Part shown: one piece after another, positions 17,322-26,901 of the stretch | Layout: each line of letters opens with the position of its first letter | Numbering within the stretch: the first letter of the stretch is position 1 | Assembly: GCA_002011615.1 (NCBI GenBank) | Contig: MTOH01000002.1 | Span: 271,526-333,397 of the forward strand | Origin: Candidatus Hydrothermus pacificus | GTDB taxonomy: Bacteria; Hydrothermota; Hydrothermia; Hydrothermales; Hydrothermaceae | Direction: 5' to 3' | DNA: 61,872 nucleotides | Notes under the pieces: generated by a model | Told to the model about the DNA's origin: nothing | What the model saw: the letters and a program-made list of their open reading frames with translations, nothing else | Databases searched by the model: none | Translations under genes and position numbers: made by a program

Positions 17322-18066
17322 ATTAAGAGAACTGTTAGCACAGAAAAAAGAGGTAGTAACAAGACTGGATAAATTAAAGGCTTTAAAGAGCAAAACAAAG
17401 CCTCATGTTTTTAAAAAGGTATATGAAGATTATTCAATAAGACTGAATGAATTAAATTCTCAAATTGAAAAGAAAAAAGAGGTAGTCAGAAAGTTGTATT
17501 CCCAGTATGAGAAGACCAGGATGCAATATCTTAAAGAAAAATCTTCTCATGAGGATGAGCTGGAAGAGGCAAAGTTAAGGCACATGGTAGGTGAATATGA
17601 AGATGGGGTTTTTAAAGAACTTGAAAAAGAAAAAAGAGTAGAAATAGGTGCCTTAAAGGAAAAAATAAAAGAGATTGATGATAAAATGAAGTTTCTGAAG
17701 GAAATACTTGAAGAAAAAACTTTTGTTAAAGAGAAAGTAAAACCGACAGAGGTTAAGAAAGAAGAGACTTATGTAGAGGAGGTAATAGAACCAATTGCTG
17801 AGGCAGAAACAATAGAAGAGGACCTGGAAGAAATAGAGAGTATACTTGAAGAAAGCCTTACACCTGTTGAAAAAACCGAAGAACCAAAAGAAACCGACAA
17901 AAAGGAAGATGTTCTTGTTGAAGAGAAATTCATGGATGAGCTGGGTAAAGGTGAAGAAAAGAAGAAAACAATTGTATGTCCGAAGTGCGGACATGAAAAT
18001 CCTCCTGATAGTTATTTCTGTGAGGAATGCGGAAGCGAGCTCATTCCTGAAGACATTGAAATCTAA
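17299..18066 (+). CDS. Coiled-coil protein with C-terminal zinc ribbon
   Basis: About 255 residues, all charged and helical. A long coiled coil runs over residues 1-145, followed by an acidic low-complexity linker (145-215). A double-Cys zinc ribbon ends the protein (CPKCGHENPPDSYFCEECG). The start is set at TTG 17299 because a perfect AAAGGAGG lies at 17285-17292; an ATG at 17260 in the same frame lacks such a site. Zinc ribbons of this kind occur in many unrelated proteins and no enzymatic domain is visible. It might be a scaffold or nucleic-acid-binding adaptor. I do not recognise the family. Confidence 0.75.
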   Translation: MESPELIELRELLAQKKEVVTRLDKLKALKSKTKPHVFKKVYEDYSIRLNELNSQIEKKKEVVRKLYSQYEKTRMQYLKEKSSHEDELEEAKLRHMVGEYEDGVFKELEKEKRVEIGALKEKIKEIDDKMKFLKEILEEKTFVKEKVKPTEVKKEETYVEEVIEPIAEAETIEEDLEEIESILEESLTPVEKTEEPKETDKKEDVLVEEKFMDELGKGEEKKKTIVCPKCGHENPPDSYFCEECGSELIPEDIEI

Positions 18067-18068
18067 TA

Positions 18069-19697
18069 ATGACAAAATTCATATCAGCCATTTTCTTTAT
18101 AACAACATCCTGTTTATTTATTTCAGAAAAAAATAGTAAAGAAAGTAAAGATTATCTTTATCTTCTCTATGAAAATTATTATAATTTTTCTGAATTTCAA
18201 AAAGCAGAATCTGTTCTGAAAAAGCTGGTTTCACTTTATCCTGAAGAAAAATATATCAAGGAGTATATCAAATTTCTTTATTATGTAAAAAAATATAAAG
18301 ATGTTATAAATGTTTATAAAAAATACAAAGATAAACTTTCACTGTCAAAAGAATTACTTACATATCTGATGGCTTCTGCTCTTTTATCAGGAGATAAGAA
18401 TACTTACGATAATTTAAAAGACTACTTTTTGAGCTTATCGCCTTTTCAGGAAAGAGATGCTGTATTCCTTATTAACATGGAAATTTTAAAAGGAGACAAA
18501 AAAGGCGCTCTGGAACTTGCAAAATCAATGGAAAAACAATTTGAGGAAAGTGATGAGATTTCCAGGCTAAAAGGCCGAATTTTGATAGAAATGGGTAATC
18601 ATTCTGAAGGCGTGAAAATTCTTGAGAATGTAAAAATCAGGAATGATAGAGATTTCTTAATTCTTTCACAAGCTTATACAGAGATGAAGGATTACGATAA
18701 AGCCCTTTTTTATCTTTTAAAAACCGACAGTCTGAGAAAAAATGACATGGGGGTGAAAAGAACCCTTATAGACATCTTTATTGAAAAAAGAGATTTTAAA
18801 AAGGCTGACTCCCTCACAGATATCCTGCTTAAGACGGATGAATTAAATCCTGGTTATTTAAGACTAAAAGGCTATCTGCAATATGAAATGGGTAATTATG
18901 CCGAGTCAATAAAGAATCTCCTGCTTGCCATTGAAGTAAATCCGAATGACGACCTGTCAAACTATTATATCTCTCGTATATATTACAGGCTCGGAATATA
19001 CGATAAATCTCTTGAATATCTAAAAAAAGCCATGGAGATAAATCCACAGTCAGTTGAATATAAAAGCTATAAGATATTCATTCTGGTAGTGAAAAGAGAT
19101 TACAGAAAAGCTTTTTACGAGTTAAGAAAAGCTATGTCCAGATATCCCGATGACCCGGGCATAAATTATCTCGCGGGATTTCTTTTTTCAGAAATGGGCA
19201 GAAAACAAAAGGCAATTAATTTCTATTTACGCTCTCTTGAAAAAGACTCCCTGAATCATCAGAAATGGTTTGAACTGGGTGCACTATATGAGTCTTTAAA
19301 TATGATAGAAGAGGCTGAAGAATGTTTTAAGAAGGTTATAGAGCTTGATTCTTTAAATGCAAAAGCTTACAATTACTGGGGATATATGCTTGCAGAAAGA
19401 GGTATAAAACTTGAACTCGCAGTAAAATTAATTGAAAGAGCTCTTGAAATATCACCCGGAAATGGTTTTTATCTCGATAGTTTGGGATGGGTCTATTATC
19501 AGATGGGCGATTACAGGAAGGCAAAAGAGGTTTTACTTCAGGCATCTCAAATACAGCCTGAAGACCCCGTTATATTAGAGCATTGTGGTGATGTTCTGAT
19601 GAAACTGGGAGAGATGAAACAGGCAAAGGAATTTTATAAAAAAGCTCTTAAAATAAATCCTGATAACAAATCTTTGCAGAAAAAAATTGAAAAATAA
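18069..19697 (+). CDS. Secreted TPR-repeat protein
   Basis: 542 residues. An N-terminal hydrophobic segment (residues 3-18, ending TTSCLFIS) looks like a signal peptide; the Cys could be a weak lipobox. From about residue 30 to the end it is a solenoid of TPR units, for example MGNYAESIKNLLLAIEVNPNDD and YDKSLEYLKKAMEINPQS, roughly 13 to 15 in number. Such proteins in Gram-negative bacteria act as periplasmic or outer-membrane assembly scaffolds. It starts 2 bases after the zinc-ribbon gene. Its stop overlaps the coaE start. Confidence 0.85.
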   Translation: MTKFISAIFFITTSCLFISEKNSKESKDYLYLLYENYYNFSEFQKAESVLKKLVSLYPEEKYIKEYIKFLYYVKKYKDVINVYKKYKDKLSLSKELLTYLMASALLSGDKNTYDNLKDYFLSLSPFQERDAVFLINMEILKGDKKGALELAKSMEKQFEESDEISRLKGRILIEMGNHSEGVKILENVKIRNDRDFLILSQAYTEMKDYDKALFYLLKTDSLRKNDMGVKRTLIDIFIEKRDFKKADSLTDILLKTDELNPGYLRLKGYLQYEMGNYAESIKNLLLAIEVNPNDDLSNYYISRIYYRLGIYDKSLEYLKKAMEINPQSVEYKSYKIFILVVKRDYRKAFYELRKAMSRYPDDPGINYLAGFLFSEMGRKQKAINFYLRSLEKDSLNHQKWFELGALYESLNMIEEAEECFKKVIELDSLNAKAYNYWGYMLAERGIKLELAVKLIERALEISPGNGFYLDSLGWVYYQMGDYRKAKEVLLQASQIQPEDPVILEHCGDVLMKLGEMKQAKEFYKKALKINPDNKSLQKKIEK

Positions 19698-20253
19698 AAT
19701 AATAATAGGTATTACAGGTCTTCCTGGCACAGGAAAGACAGAAGTTTTGCGAATTATGGAGGAAGAAGATTTTTTTGTAATAGAAGGTGACAGAATAGCT
19801 CACGAAATTTTCCATGAAAAAAAAGAACACATAGATAAAATTTTTGGAAAAAAGGGGATAACAAAAAAGGAAGTTGCCAGAATAATTTTTGAAGACAGGA
19901 TAAAAAGGCAGGAGTTTGAATCTTTTATCCACCCCATTATTATAAACAGGATATTTACCGAGGTGCAGGAGATTAAACACACTTATATTGCAATTGAAGG
20001 AACATTGATATTTGAACTCAAAACAGAGGAGAAATTTGACCTTATAATCACCGTGGCTTCTGATATAAGTTCTATTTATGATAGAATGAGAAGAAAAGGA
20101 TTTGATAACTCTGTTATAAATTCCATGATAGAAAGAGGATTCAGTCAGGATGAAAAGATAAAGAGGGCGGATATATGTATTGACAATAGAGGCACTCTTG
20201 ATGATTTAAGAAAGAAAGTTAAGAGATTATGCAGGGTTATAAAGGGCAAATAA
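19687..20253 (+). CDS. coaE: Dephospho-CoA kinase
   Basis: Final step of coenzyme A synthesis: ATP-dependent phosphorylation of dephospho-CoA. 188 residues with P-loop GLPGTGKT (10-17), the EGDRIAHEI motif, FIHPIIINRI (the conserved HP segment), and a lid region with IYDRMRRKGF. The start is a TTG inside the preceding gene with only a weak ribosome site, so it probably depends on translational coupling. An ATG is absent before the P-loop. Confidence 0.92.
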   Translation: MKNKIIIGITGLPGTGKTEVLRIMEEEDFFVIEGDRIAHEIFHEKKEHIDKIFGKKGITKKEVARIIFEDRIKRQEFESFIHPIIINRIFTEVQEIKHTYIAIEGTLIFELKTEEKFDLIITVASDISSIYDRMRRKGFDNSVINSMIERGFSQDEKIKRADICIDNRGTLDDLRKKVKRLCRVIKGK

Positions 20254-20696
20254 AGTTGATGGTTGATGAAACATGTGTTAAACATGGCAGATGGCTAAGA
20301 CTCATGGGATTTGATACAGAGATATTTATTAATATAGAGGACCTGAAAAGCAACACAGACAAAAGAATCCTTATTACAAGAAATAAAAAGCTGGAAAAGA
20401 TGTTAAAAGGCAATATTGTGCTTTTACCGGAGATGCCTTTCTGGAAGGCAATGAGTTTCATAGTAAAAAAATTAAATCTTGAAAAATTTATAAAACCCTT
20501 TACAAGATGTTCCAGGTGTAACAGAGAGGTTATAAAAGTAGAAAAAGAAAAAGTAAAAGGAAAGGTGCCTTATCATGTCTATGAGATTCAGGATAGCTTT
20601 CACATGTGTCCTGATTGTGGACAGATATACTGGGGTGGAAGTCATTATCAAAATTTTTTGAGAGACATAAAATCAAAAATAGGGCTGGATATATGA
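20229..20696 (+). CDS. Mut7-C RNAse-domain protein
   Basis: 155 residues matching the Mut7-C family: an N-terminal PIN-like fold with early acidic residues (D13/E14) and HGRWLRLMGFDTE, then ILITRNKKL, followed by a C-terminal zinc ribbon (C94/C97 and C127/C130) with GQIYWGGSHY. These are predicted RNases on structural grounds, with a substrate not defined. The ATG at 20229 lies in coaE; an ATG at 20259 would give a start nearer to the family norm. It ends in an ATGA overlap with the SpoIID gene. Confidence 0.85.
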   Translation: MQGYKGQIKLMVDETCVKHGRWLRLMGFDTEIFINIEDLKSNTDKRILITRNKKLEKMLKGNIVLLPEMPFWKAMSFIVKKLNLEKFIKPFTRCSRCNREVIKVEKEKVKGKVPYHVYEIQDSFHMCPDCGQIYWGGSHYQNFLRDIKSKIGLDI

Positions 20697-21919
20697 GAAA
20701 CCTGTGCATTTTACTTATATTAACTTTTTTTGCAATTTTCTCCTGTAAACGTATGGAAAGACCTTCAAGACCAGTGGTAAAAAAGCCCACCTATAAAAAA
20801 GAGAAGTTTAAAGAACCTGAACTAAAAGTCCTGTTAAAAGAAGGCAAAGGACCATTTCACATCTCGGCAACTTCTAAATACATGCTTATTACAAAAAGTA
20901 AGAAATATTCTCTTAAAGCGGGCGATTTTTTAAAGTGTGAATACATATCTTTTAATCAGGTTGCTCTTAATTACGCGGGTAAAAAATTTGTTTTTAAAAC
21001 ACCCTTTATATTTGAATCTAAACAGGGGTATGTAATTTTAAACAACAGGAGATACAGAGGCAGAATTTTGTTTGACAAGGGAGAAAAAGTCATAAACCTT
21101 GTCAGAATGGAAAGTTATTTACTTTCTGTTGTCCCACCTGAGATTGGTGGAGTAAGACCTTCTCTCATTGAAGCTGCCAAAGCTCAGGCAGTCTGCGCAA
21201 GAAGTTATGCATTGAGAAAATATCTTGAAAGGAAAGATAACCTTTTCCACCTTTACGCTGATGTGAAAGACCAGGTTTATCTTGGAAGAGACTTTGAAAA
21301 CCCGTGGGCATCTGTTGCTGTTGAGGCGACAAAAGGAGAAATTCTCATGTATAGAAACGAAGTAGTTCTTACCATGTACCACTCAACCTGTGGTGGCAGG
21401 ACAGCGGATTTCAGGGAGGCTTTTCCTGCAATGCCCTATATTCCCTATCTAAGGAGTGTTAAGTGCAATGTCAGAGGAAAGGACCTGTGTTCTGTATCTC
21501 CCTATTACAAATGGGAGCGAAAATATCCAAGAAGTGTTTTTATAAACATGTTGAAAAGGAATATTTCCAGAATTATGGGCATCAATTTAAACAGTAAGGA
21601 TATTAAATCCTTCAGAATATCAAGAAGAAGCAAAAATGGTAGAGTTTTTGAAGCCATGGTCAGGCTTGGTAAAGGAAATCAGGTATTTAAAGGCAATGAA
21701 ATACGGCACATTTTTTCTGATGCAAGAGGGGCTCTTCCTTCTACTTGGTTTAATTTGATTCAAAGGGGTTCTGATATTATAATTAAAGGTAAAGGTTTTG
21801 GTCATGGGGTAGGTATGTGCCAGTACGGAGCAAGAGAATTATCAAAAATGGGGTGGAATTATGAAAAAATTGTTAAGTTTTATTACCCGGGCACAAAAAT
21901 TAAAAAAATATATAACTGA
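20693..21919 (+). CDS. SpoIID/LytB domain lipoprotein
   Basis: 409 residues from ATG 20693, which overlaps the previous stop. A hydrophobic signal (MRNLCILLILTFFAIFSC) ends in a lipobox-like IFSC, suggesting an outer-membrane or periplasmic lipoprotein. The body is a SpoIID/LytB domain with VPPEIGG, AAKAQAVCARSYALR, MYHSTCGGRT and the C-terminal GHGVGMCQYGARELSKMG motif. SpoIID relatives are lytic transglycosylases acting on glycan strands lacking peptides. In a non-sporulating Gram-negative setting a role in cell-wall turnover or division is likely, by inference. Confidence 0.9.
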   Translation: MRNLCILLILTFFAIFSCKRMERPSRPVVKKPTYKKEKFKEPELKVLLKEGKGPFHISATSKYMLITKSKKYSLKAGDFLKCEYISFNQVALNYAGKKFVFKTPFIFESKQGYVILNNRRYRGRILFDKGEKVINLVRMESYLLSVVPPEIGGVRPSLIEAAKAQAVCARSYALRKYLERKDNLFHLYADVKDQVYLGRDFENPWASVAVEATKGEILMYRNEVVLTMYHSTCGGRTADFREAFPAMPYIPYLRSVKCNVRGKDLCSVSPYYKWERKYPRSVFINMLKRNISRIMGINLNSKDIKSFRISRRSKNGRVFEAMVRLGKGNQVFKGNEIRHIFSDARGALPSTWFNLIQRGSDIIIKGKGFGHGVGMCQYGARELSKMGWNYEKIVKFYYPGTKIKKIYN

Positions 21920-23924
21920 GAATTACATAAAGGTCCTTATTTATATTATCTCGTTTTTTGTGTATGTTTTGCTTTTATCAGGAATTCTTTTAAGAAATTA
22001 CTTCAGTTACTGGATTTTTGCCCTGTTTCTGTTAATTATTTCTTTGCTCTTTTTTTATACAAAACTTCCAGAACACACGAAAAACAGTTTAAATCTACCC
22101 CTATCGGTTATTCTCATAATGCTTTCTCATCTAACCGGGGGTATATCGGGTGCTCTAAAGGGTCTTCCCTATTATCTCTTCTTCATCACATCCCAAAAAA
22201 CAAAGTATAGAATTTTCTTTTCCTGTCTTTTTCTGGTCGCCGAAGTTATGCCCGCGGTTTTAAAAAACAGGGTTCCAGAAATAATTATTCCGGGTTTAAT
22301 ATTTATTGCTGTTTCTGCATTCTTTATTACTTTACTTCATTCAATAGAGAATTTAATTCAGGAAAAGGACAGGAAAATAGATGACCTTTCATCAAAACTG
22401 AGATTTTTTGATGGTCTTAAATTAAAAAAAGAAGAAGTTTTTAAAGGTCTTAAAGAAACACCTTTACCTGCAGAGCCCTATGCTCTTTTAAGAAGAGCAC
22501 TCAATTACTTTACAGAGATTTATTTTTCCATTTACAAACCTCAAACTTTGCTTTTTTTATTTTATGACAGGACAAAAGGTGGTTTTAGATTTGAAGCAGG
22601 AGACTCAAGGGTATCAAAGTTCTCATCCTCCTATATAGTTTATGAGAATGCTCCTTTACTCTCTCTTGGTGTTAGACAAAAAAAATCCCTTTTTCTTTCA
22701 GAGGTCGGTTCTGATGGGAAAAATATTGGAATTTATGAACAAAAATCAATATATGTGGGTTCCTGTATCCTTACTCCTATAATTCATGAAGGTAATCTGT
22801 ATGGATTTGTGTATATGGATTCTGATAAGGTCAACTATTTTTCCACTGAAGTGAAAGAAATCATGGAAAGAGTTTCAAAAAAAATAAGCATAATGCTTAA
22901 GTTCTTCTTTGAATTGAAGGAAAACAAAATCAAGTCTCAGAGATTCAGAGCTCTATTTGAACTTGCAAGAGACACTTCAGGACAACTTGAAAAAAAAGAT
23001 ATATTTGAGAGAATCTTTAAAATATGTCAGGATGTTTTTGAATTTGATATTTTTATATTTTCTCAGAAAAAGGAAGAGAATGCAGAGATAGTATTTATTT
23101 ATGACCCCAAAAAAATTGTAAGAGACAGGAGTATTTATTTCACAGAAGATTCCCTTTTTTCCTTTGCCTATCAAAATGAATATCCTGTGATTTTGAAAAA
23201 GATAAGAAGAGAGATGCCTGTTATCAATAAGGAAAATTATGGTATAAGAAGTGGTTGCTTTATTCCTCTCAAAACAGTAAGTGATGTAAAATATGTTTTC
23301 TCTCTTTTCTCATTCTTTTCTGAAAATTTCACAGAAGATGATAAAGAAATTTTAAACTTCCTTCAGAGCCAGTGTGAGATAGTTCTTGAAAAGGCTGAAA
23401 TCTATGAGAGTGAAAAAGAGAAGGCAACGAGAGACAGTCTTACAGGTCTTTATAATCACAGAATGTTTCAGGAGTTACTTGAAAAGAGGATTCAAAAAGC
23501 CAGTCCTTTCACACTTATTATGCTTGATGTAGATGATTTTAAAAAACTCAATGATTTTTACGGGCATCCAAAAGGAGACAGGATTTTAATTGAGATTTCA
23601 AAAATCCTGGAAGAAGAAACTAAAGCCACAGGGTTTGCTGCAAGATACGGAGGAGAGGAGTTTGCAATATGTGTTGATTTACCCAAGTATGAGGGGGCCA
23701 AAAGAGCCGATGAAATACGAAGTCTTATAGAAGAATGGGATTTTTACATAGAGGAGGGTGAAAAAGTTAATCTAACAGTAAGTTTTGGTGTTGCTGGATT
23801 TCCTGATGATGCCAGCAAGAGAAACGAACTTATTGAGAAAGCTGACAAAGCTCTCTATCTTGCCAAGAGAAAAGGTAAGAACATGGTTTATATATACGAG
23901 ATGGAAGAAACAGGTCTTTTTTAA
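21861..23924 (+). CDS. Membrane-anchored GAF-GGDEF diguanylate cyclase
   Basis: 687 residues. The first 165 hold about five to six transmembrane segments, followed by a short coiled coil. Two GAF-like sensory domains follow (about 200-350 and 360-505). The C-terminal GGDEF domain starts near 515 (TRDSLTGLYNHRMF) and has active-site YGGEEF at 596-601 plus the LDVDDFKKLND metal motif. It should make cyclic di-GMP from GTP; no RxxD inhibitory site is obvious just before the active site. The ATG at 21861 lies 59 bases inside the SpoIID gene but has GGGGTGG upstream. Confidence 0.9.
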   Translation: MKKLLSFITRAQKLKKYITENYIKVLIYIISFFVYVLLLSGILLRNYFSYWIFALFLLIISLLFFYTKLPEHTKNSLNLPLSVILIMLSHLTGGISGALKGLPYYLFFITSQKTKYRIFFSCLFLVAEVMPAVLKNRVPEIIIPGLIFIAVSAFFITLLHSIENLIQEKDRKIDDLSSKLRFFDGLKLKKEEVFKGLKETPLPAEPYALLRRALNYFTEIYFSIYKPQTLLFLFYDRTKGGFRFEAGDSRVSKFSSSYIVYENAPLLSLGVRQKKSLFLSEVGSDGKNIGIYEQKSIYVGSCILTPIIHEGNLYGFVYMDSDKVNYFSTEVKEIMERVSKKISIMLKFFFELKENKIKSQRFRALFELARDTSGQLEKKDIFERIFKICQDVFEFDIFIFSQKKEENAEIVFIYDPKKIVRDRSIYFTEDSLFSFAYQNEYPVILKKIRREMPVINKENYGIRSGCFIPLKTVSDVKYVFSLFSFFSENFTEDDKEILNFLQSQCEIVLEKAEIYESEKEKATRDSLTGLYNHRMFQELLEKRIQKASPFTLIMLDVDDFKKLNDFYGHPKGDRILIEISKILEEETKATGFAARYGGEEFAICVDLPKYEGAKRADEIRSLIEEWDFYIEEGEKVNLTVSFGVAGFPDDASKRNELIEKADKALYLAKRKGKNMVYIYEMEETGLF

Positions 23925-25987
23925 TGAAAATAGAAGAGAAGATAATCAGAATTCTGAACAAAAAGAAAAAAGGAGTCAGTCTCGGTTATTTAAAGAAAAA
24001 ATTCGGCAGGAAAAAAGTAGAATCGGTTATTGAAAAACTTGTTAATATGCAGGAGATTTATCTTAGAGATAATAGGATTTATCCTGTAAAAAGAGGAATG
24101 AGAATAAGAGGCAGGATTGAGATAAAAAAGGAGGGGTATGGGTTTCTGTTGAGAGAAGAAGGAGAAGATATTTTTATTCCGGGCAGATTTTTATCAGGCG
24201 CAATGGATGGAGATTATGTAGAGGCTGAAATATTAAAGAAAAGAAAAGGAAAAAGACTTGAAGGGAGAGTGGTCAGGATACTTGAAAAATCAAAACGAAA
24301 ATTTGTCGGGACAATTTTAAAAGATTCTGCAGGATTTTACATATTCCCTGATGACCCGTTATTCCCGCCAAGAGTTAGTATATTAAAAAGACCAGGAGAC
24401 GTAAAACTCCAGGAGAATTTGAGAATTACATTTATTCCTTTTAAAGGTGGCAATTATGGAGAGATACTCAAGGTTCTCGGGAAATCTGATGACCCTGAAG
24501 TAGACTATAAGGTTGTCATCGAAAGATTCGGCATAAGAACCGAATTCCCAAAAAAAGTTTTAAATTTCTCTAAGAAACTACCTTCCAGGATAAATATGCA
24601 AAAAAGATTTGATATAAGAAATTTAACCCTCTTTACAATAGACCCTGAAACCGCAAAAGATTTTGATGACGCCATATCCTGTGAAAAATACAATGACGGA
24701 TACAGGCTGGGCGTCCACATTGCTGATGTTTCATTTTATGTCGACACAGAAAGCCCTGTTTTTAAAGAAGCCTATAAAAGAGGCAACTCTTTTTATCTTC
24801 TTGATAAGGCAATACCCATGTTACCTGAAAGATTATCCTCCAACCTCTGCAGTCTTGTTCCCGCAAGAAACAGATATGCAATTTCAATATTTATCTATCT
24901 TGACAAAAAAGGCAGAATAAGGAATCATGAAATTTTTGAAAGTGTTATAAAGAGTAGGGCAAGGCTCAATTACAGGGAGGCTCAAAAAATTCTTGAAGGA
25001 AAGAAAATAAGAAGAAAATTGCCTGATGAAGTGGTAGACACAGTTAAACTATGCGGTGAAGTTGCAGAACTCCTTAAAGAGAAAAGATATAAAAGGGGGT
25101 CTCTTGACTTTGATATGCCCGAACCCGAAGTGTTTTTTGATAAAAATGGCAAGGTTGAAAATGTCAGAAAAAAATTGAACTTCTTTTCTCATTCATTAAT
25201 AGAAGAGTTTATGATACTTGCAAATAGAGTTATTGCAATGCATCTTGAAAAAAAGGGTTATTCTTTGATATTCAGAATTCATGAAGAGCCCGATGAGAAG
25301 AAACTAAAAGAACTTGAGAAGGTATTGAGCTTTCTTTTAAAATCAAAGTATCCGTCAAAATTTCTAAAACACGGTATTACAGAAATATTTGACCTTCAGG
25401 AGATTATACAGAGTGTAAAAGGCGAGCCAGAAGAGTTTATTGTTCAGAAAATGATTTTAAGGTCAATGAAACAGGCAAAATACAGTGTTGAGAATAAAGG
25501 ACATTACGGGCTCGGTCTTGATAAATATCTCCATTTTACATCTCCTATAAGAAGATTCCCTGACCTTATTATTCACCACATACTCAGAGGAGATATAAAA
25601 GGAGAAGAAACCTTTTCTGAAAAAGAACTTGAAGACTATGCAGAAAAGTCAAGCATGATGGAAAGAGTTGCACAGCAGGCAGAATGGGATATAATCACCT
25701 TAAAATCTCTTGAATATTTAAAGCAAAATATGGGTAAAAAACTCAGAGGAATAATATCAAGGGTAATTCCTGCAGGGTTCTATGTAAGCCTTTTAAACGA
25801 ACTTGTTGATGTGTTTGTCCCTTTAAGGGAGTTAAAAGGGAGATTTAAATTCAGAGAGCATAGTTTTTCAATAGAATCAAAGAAAAACAGGTATACACTG
25901 GGTGATGAAATTGATTTGATTGTAACGAGGATAATAAAAGAGAGAAGGTATGCAGAGGGTATTCCTGTAGCTTCATATAAAATCTAA
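23924..25987 (+). CDS. rnr: Ribonuclease R
   Basis: 3'-5' exoribonuclease that degrades structured RNA. The 687 residues include an N-terminal helix-turn-helix-like region (1-55) and cold-shock domains (about 60-210). The RNB catalytic domain has IDPETAKDFDDAI (metal-binding aspartates around 240-250). The C-terminal S1 domain is near 605-685 (GIISRVIPAGFYVSL). It starts with ATG overlapping the GGDEF stop by one base. It is the last gene of the long co-directional block and is followed directly by an insertion-sequence relic. Confidence 0.93.
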   Translation: MKIEEKIIRILNKKKKGVSLGYLKKKFGRKKVESVIEKLVNMQEIYLRDNRIYPVKRGMRIRGRIEIKKEGYGFLLREEGEDIFIPGRFLSGAMDGDYVEAEILKKRKGKRLEGRVVRILEKSKRKFVGTILKDSAGFYIFPDDPLFPPRVSILKRPGDVKLQENLRITFIPFKGGNYGEILKVLGKSDDPEVDYKVVIERFGIRTEFPKKVLNFSKKLPSRINMQKRFDIRNLTLFTIDPETAKDFDDAISCEKYNDGYRLGVHIADVSFYVDTESPVFKEAYKRGNSFYLLDKAIPMLPERLSSNLCSLVPARNRYAISIFIYLDKKGRIRNHEIFESVIKSRARLNYREAQKILEGKKIRRKLPDEVVDTVKLCGEVAELLKEKRYKRGSLDFDMPEPEVFFDKNGKVENVRKKLNFFSHSLIEEFMILANRVIAMHLEKKGYSLIFRIHEEPDEKKLKELEKVLSFLLKSKYPSKFLKHGITEIFDLQEIIQSVKGEPEEFIVQKMILRSMKQAKYSVENKGHYGLGLDKYLHFTSPIRRFPDLIIHHILRGDIKGEETFSEKELEDYAEKSSMMERVAQQAEWDIITLKSLEYLKQNMGKKLRGIISRVIPAGFYVSLLNELVDVFVPLRELKGRFKFREHSFSIESKKNRYTLGDEIDLIVTRIIKERRYAEGIPVASYKI

Positions 25988-26132
25988 TTTTGTTTGGAAG
26001 AGTAAAAAATACCGCACTGAAAAGGAATTGGAGTCAGATGTTTCTTTCTGCAAGAAACAAAACCGGGTCAGAATTTTTGTATGTCCCTCTTCAACTTTGT
26101 TTTTCTATCTCGGTTAGATTTTTGATGAGATA
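25988..26132 (-). mobile_element. Degenerate insertion-sequence relic 1 (terminus plus transposase C-terminal fragment)
   Basis: On the minus strand this reads as a terminal repeat, CTCATCAAAAATCTAACC (26129 to 26112), followed by a decayed stretch. That stretch aligns with the 3' part of the transposase relic at 40310-40460: shared words include AGAAAAACAAAG, ACATACAAAAAT, GACCCGGTTT and CTTGCA. Relative to that copy it has internal deletions and many substitutions, and no open frame. It begins at the rnr stop, so the element seems to have landed just behind this gene. It is one of three copies in the window. Confidence 0.7.
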
Positions 26133-26154
26133 ATCCCCCTCGCATATTTTATAT

Positions 26155-26772
26155 TCAAAGGGTAAACTTTGTTCCGAGAATCAACAGAACCCCGTTTGAA
26201 AGCCACACATTTGAAGGGTCATTATCAACATCTATAACACCCCCGGATACTCTCAGACCGGAGAATAAAATTATACCGGGTTTAATCCTGTAACTGAGCT
26301 CCAGCCCTAAATCAAGGGCAAAATCAATCAAATTTGTTCTGTCGCTATAATCATAAAATGTCCCATCTTCAGTTTTAAGACCCGCTTTCAGACGCACTCC
26401 AAAATCAGGACCTAAATTGAGATTCATTTTAAATTTTGAAAATCCAAACCCTGCTTTCAGCAATATGGGAAATGTAATATAATCGTATATCCTGGTGCCG
26501 ACAAACAATCCTGAAAAGGGAGGAGATATTTTTGCACCCTTTTGAACATACATAAGTTCATTCTGGATAGCAAAGAACCTGTTGAACTCTATTTCCATAA
26601 TACCACCCATGATAAATCCTTTTCTGTTTTCAAGTTCCACAGATTCATTATCAACCGTAGCATTTGCCATATTAACCCCTGTTTGAATACCAAGATTGAC
26701 AGATATCTTTGAGAAAAGAACACCTGTGAACAGGAATAAAAGTATAAATATTGTTTTAGAGCAATGCTTCAC
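26155..26772 (-). CDS. Outer-membrane beta-barrel protein (PorT-like)
   Basis: 205 residues beginning with a signal peptide (positively charged start, hydrophobic LLFLFTGVLFS). Amphipathic strands typical of a small outer-membrane beta-barrel (OMP_b-brl type) follow. The early motif LGIQTGVNMAN and the MEIEFNRFFAIQNELMYVQKG pattern are common in Bacteroidetes-type PorT/OMP barrels. The GTG start at 26770-26772 is preceded by AAGGAGAA. It is a single gene with its own promoter at 26846-26875. The function, beyond a likely eight-strand barrel, is unknown. Confidence 0.78.
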   Translation of the reverse strand: MKHCSKTIFILLFLFTGVLFSKISVNLGIQTGVNMANATVDNESVELENRKGFIMGGIMEIEFNRFFAIQNELMYVQKGAKISPPFSGLFVGTRIYDYITFPILLKAGFGFSKFKMNLNLGPDFGVRLKAGLKTEDGTFYDYSDRTNLIDFALDLGLELSYRIKPGIILFSGLRVSGGVIDVDNDPSNVWLSNGVLLILGTKFTL

Positions 26773-26845
26773 ACTTTCTCCTTTTTAGTTTGAATGAATG
26801 GGTGGATTTGAGCCACAATGCTCATACCAACTTTTCATAACTCAT

Positions 26846-26875
26846 ATTATATATTTTATCAATACTTTCAATCAA
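26846..26875 (-). promoter_or_regulatory. Promoter of the PorT-like barrel gene
   Basis: On the minus strand TTGATT (26875-26870) and TATAAT (26851-26846), spacer 18 bases, about 75 bases before the GTG start. It lies in the gap shared with the 3' end of the aldo/keto reductase gene. Confidence 0.55.
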
Positions 26876-26901
26876 ATAGAACCAGATATCATCAGAGTGA
26901 A

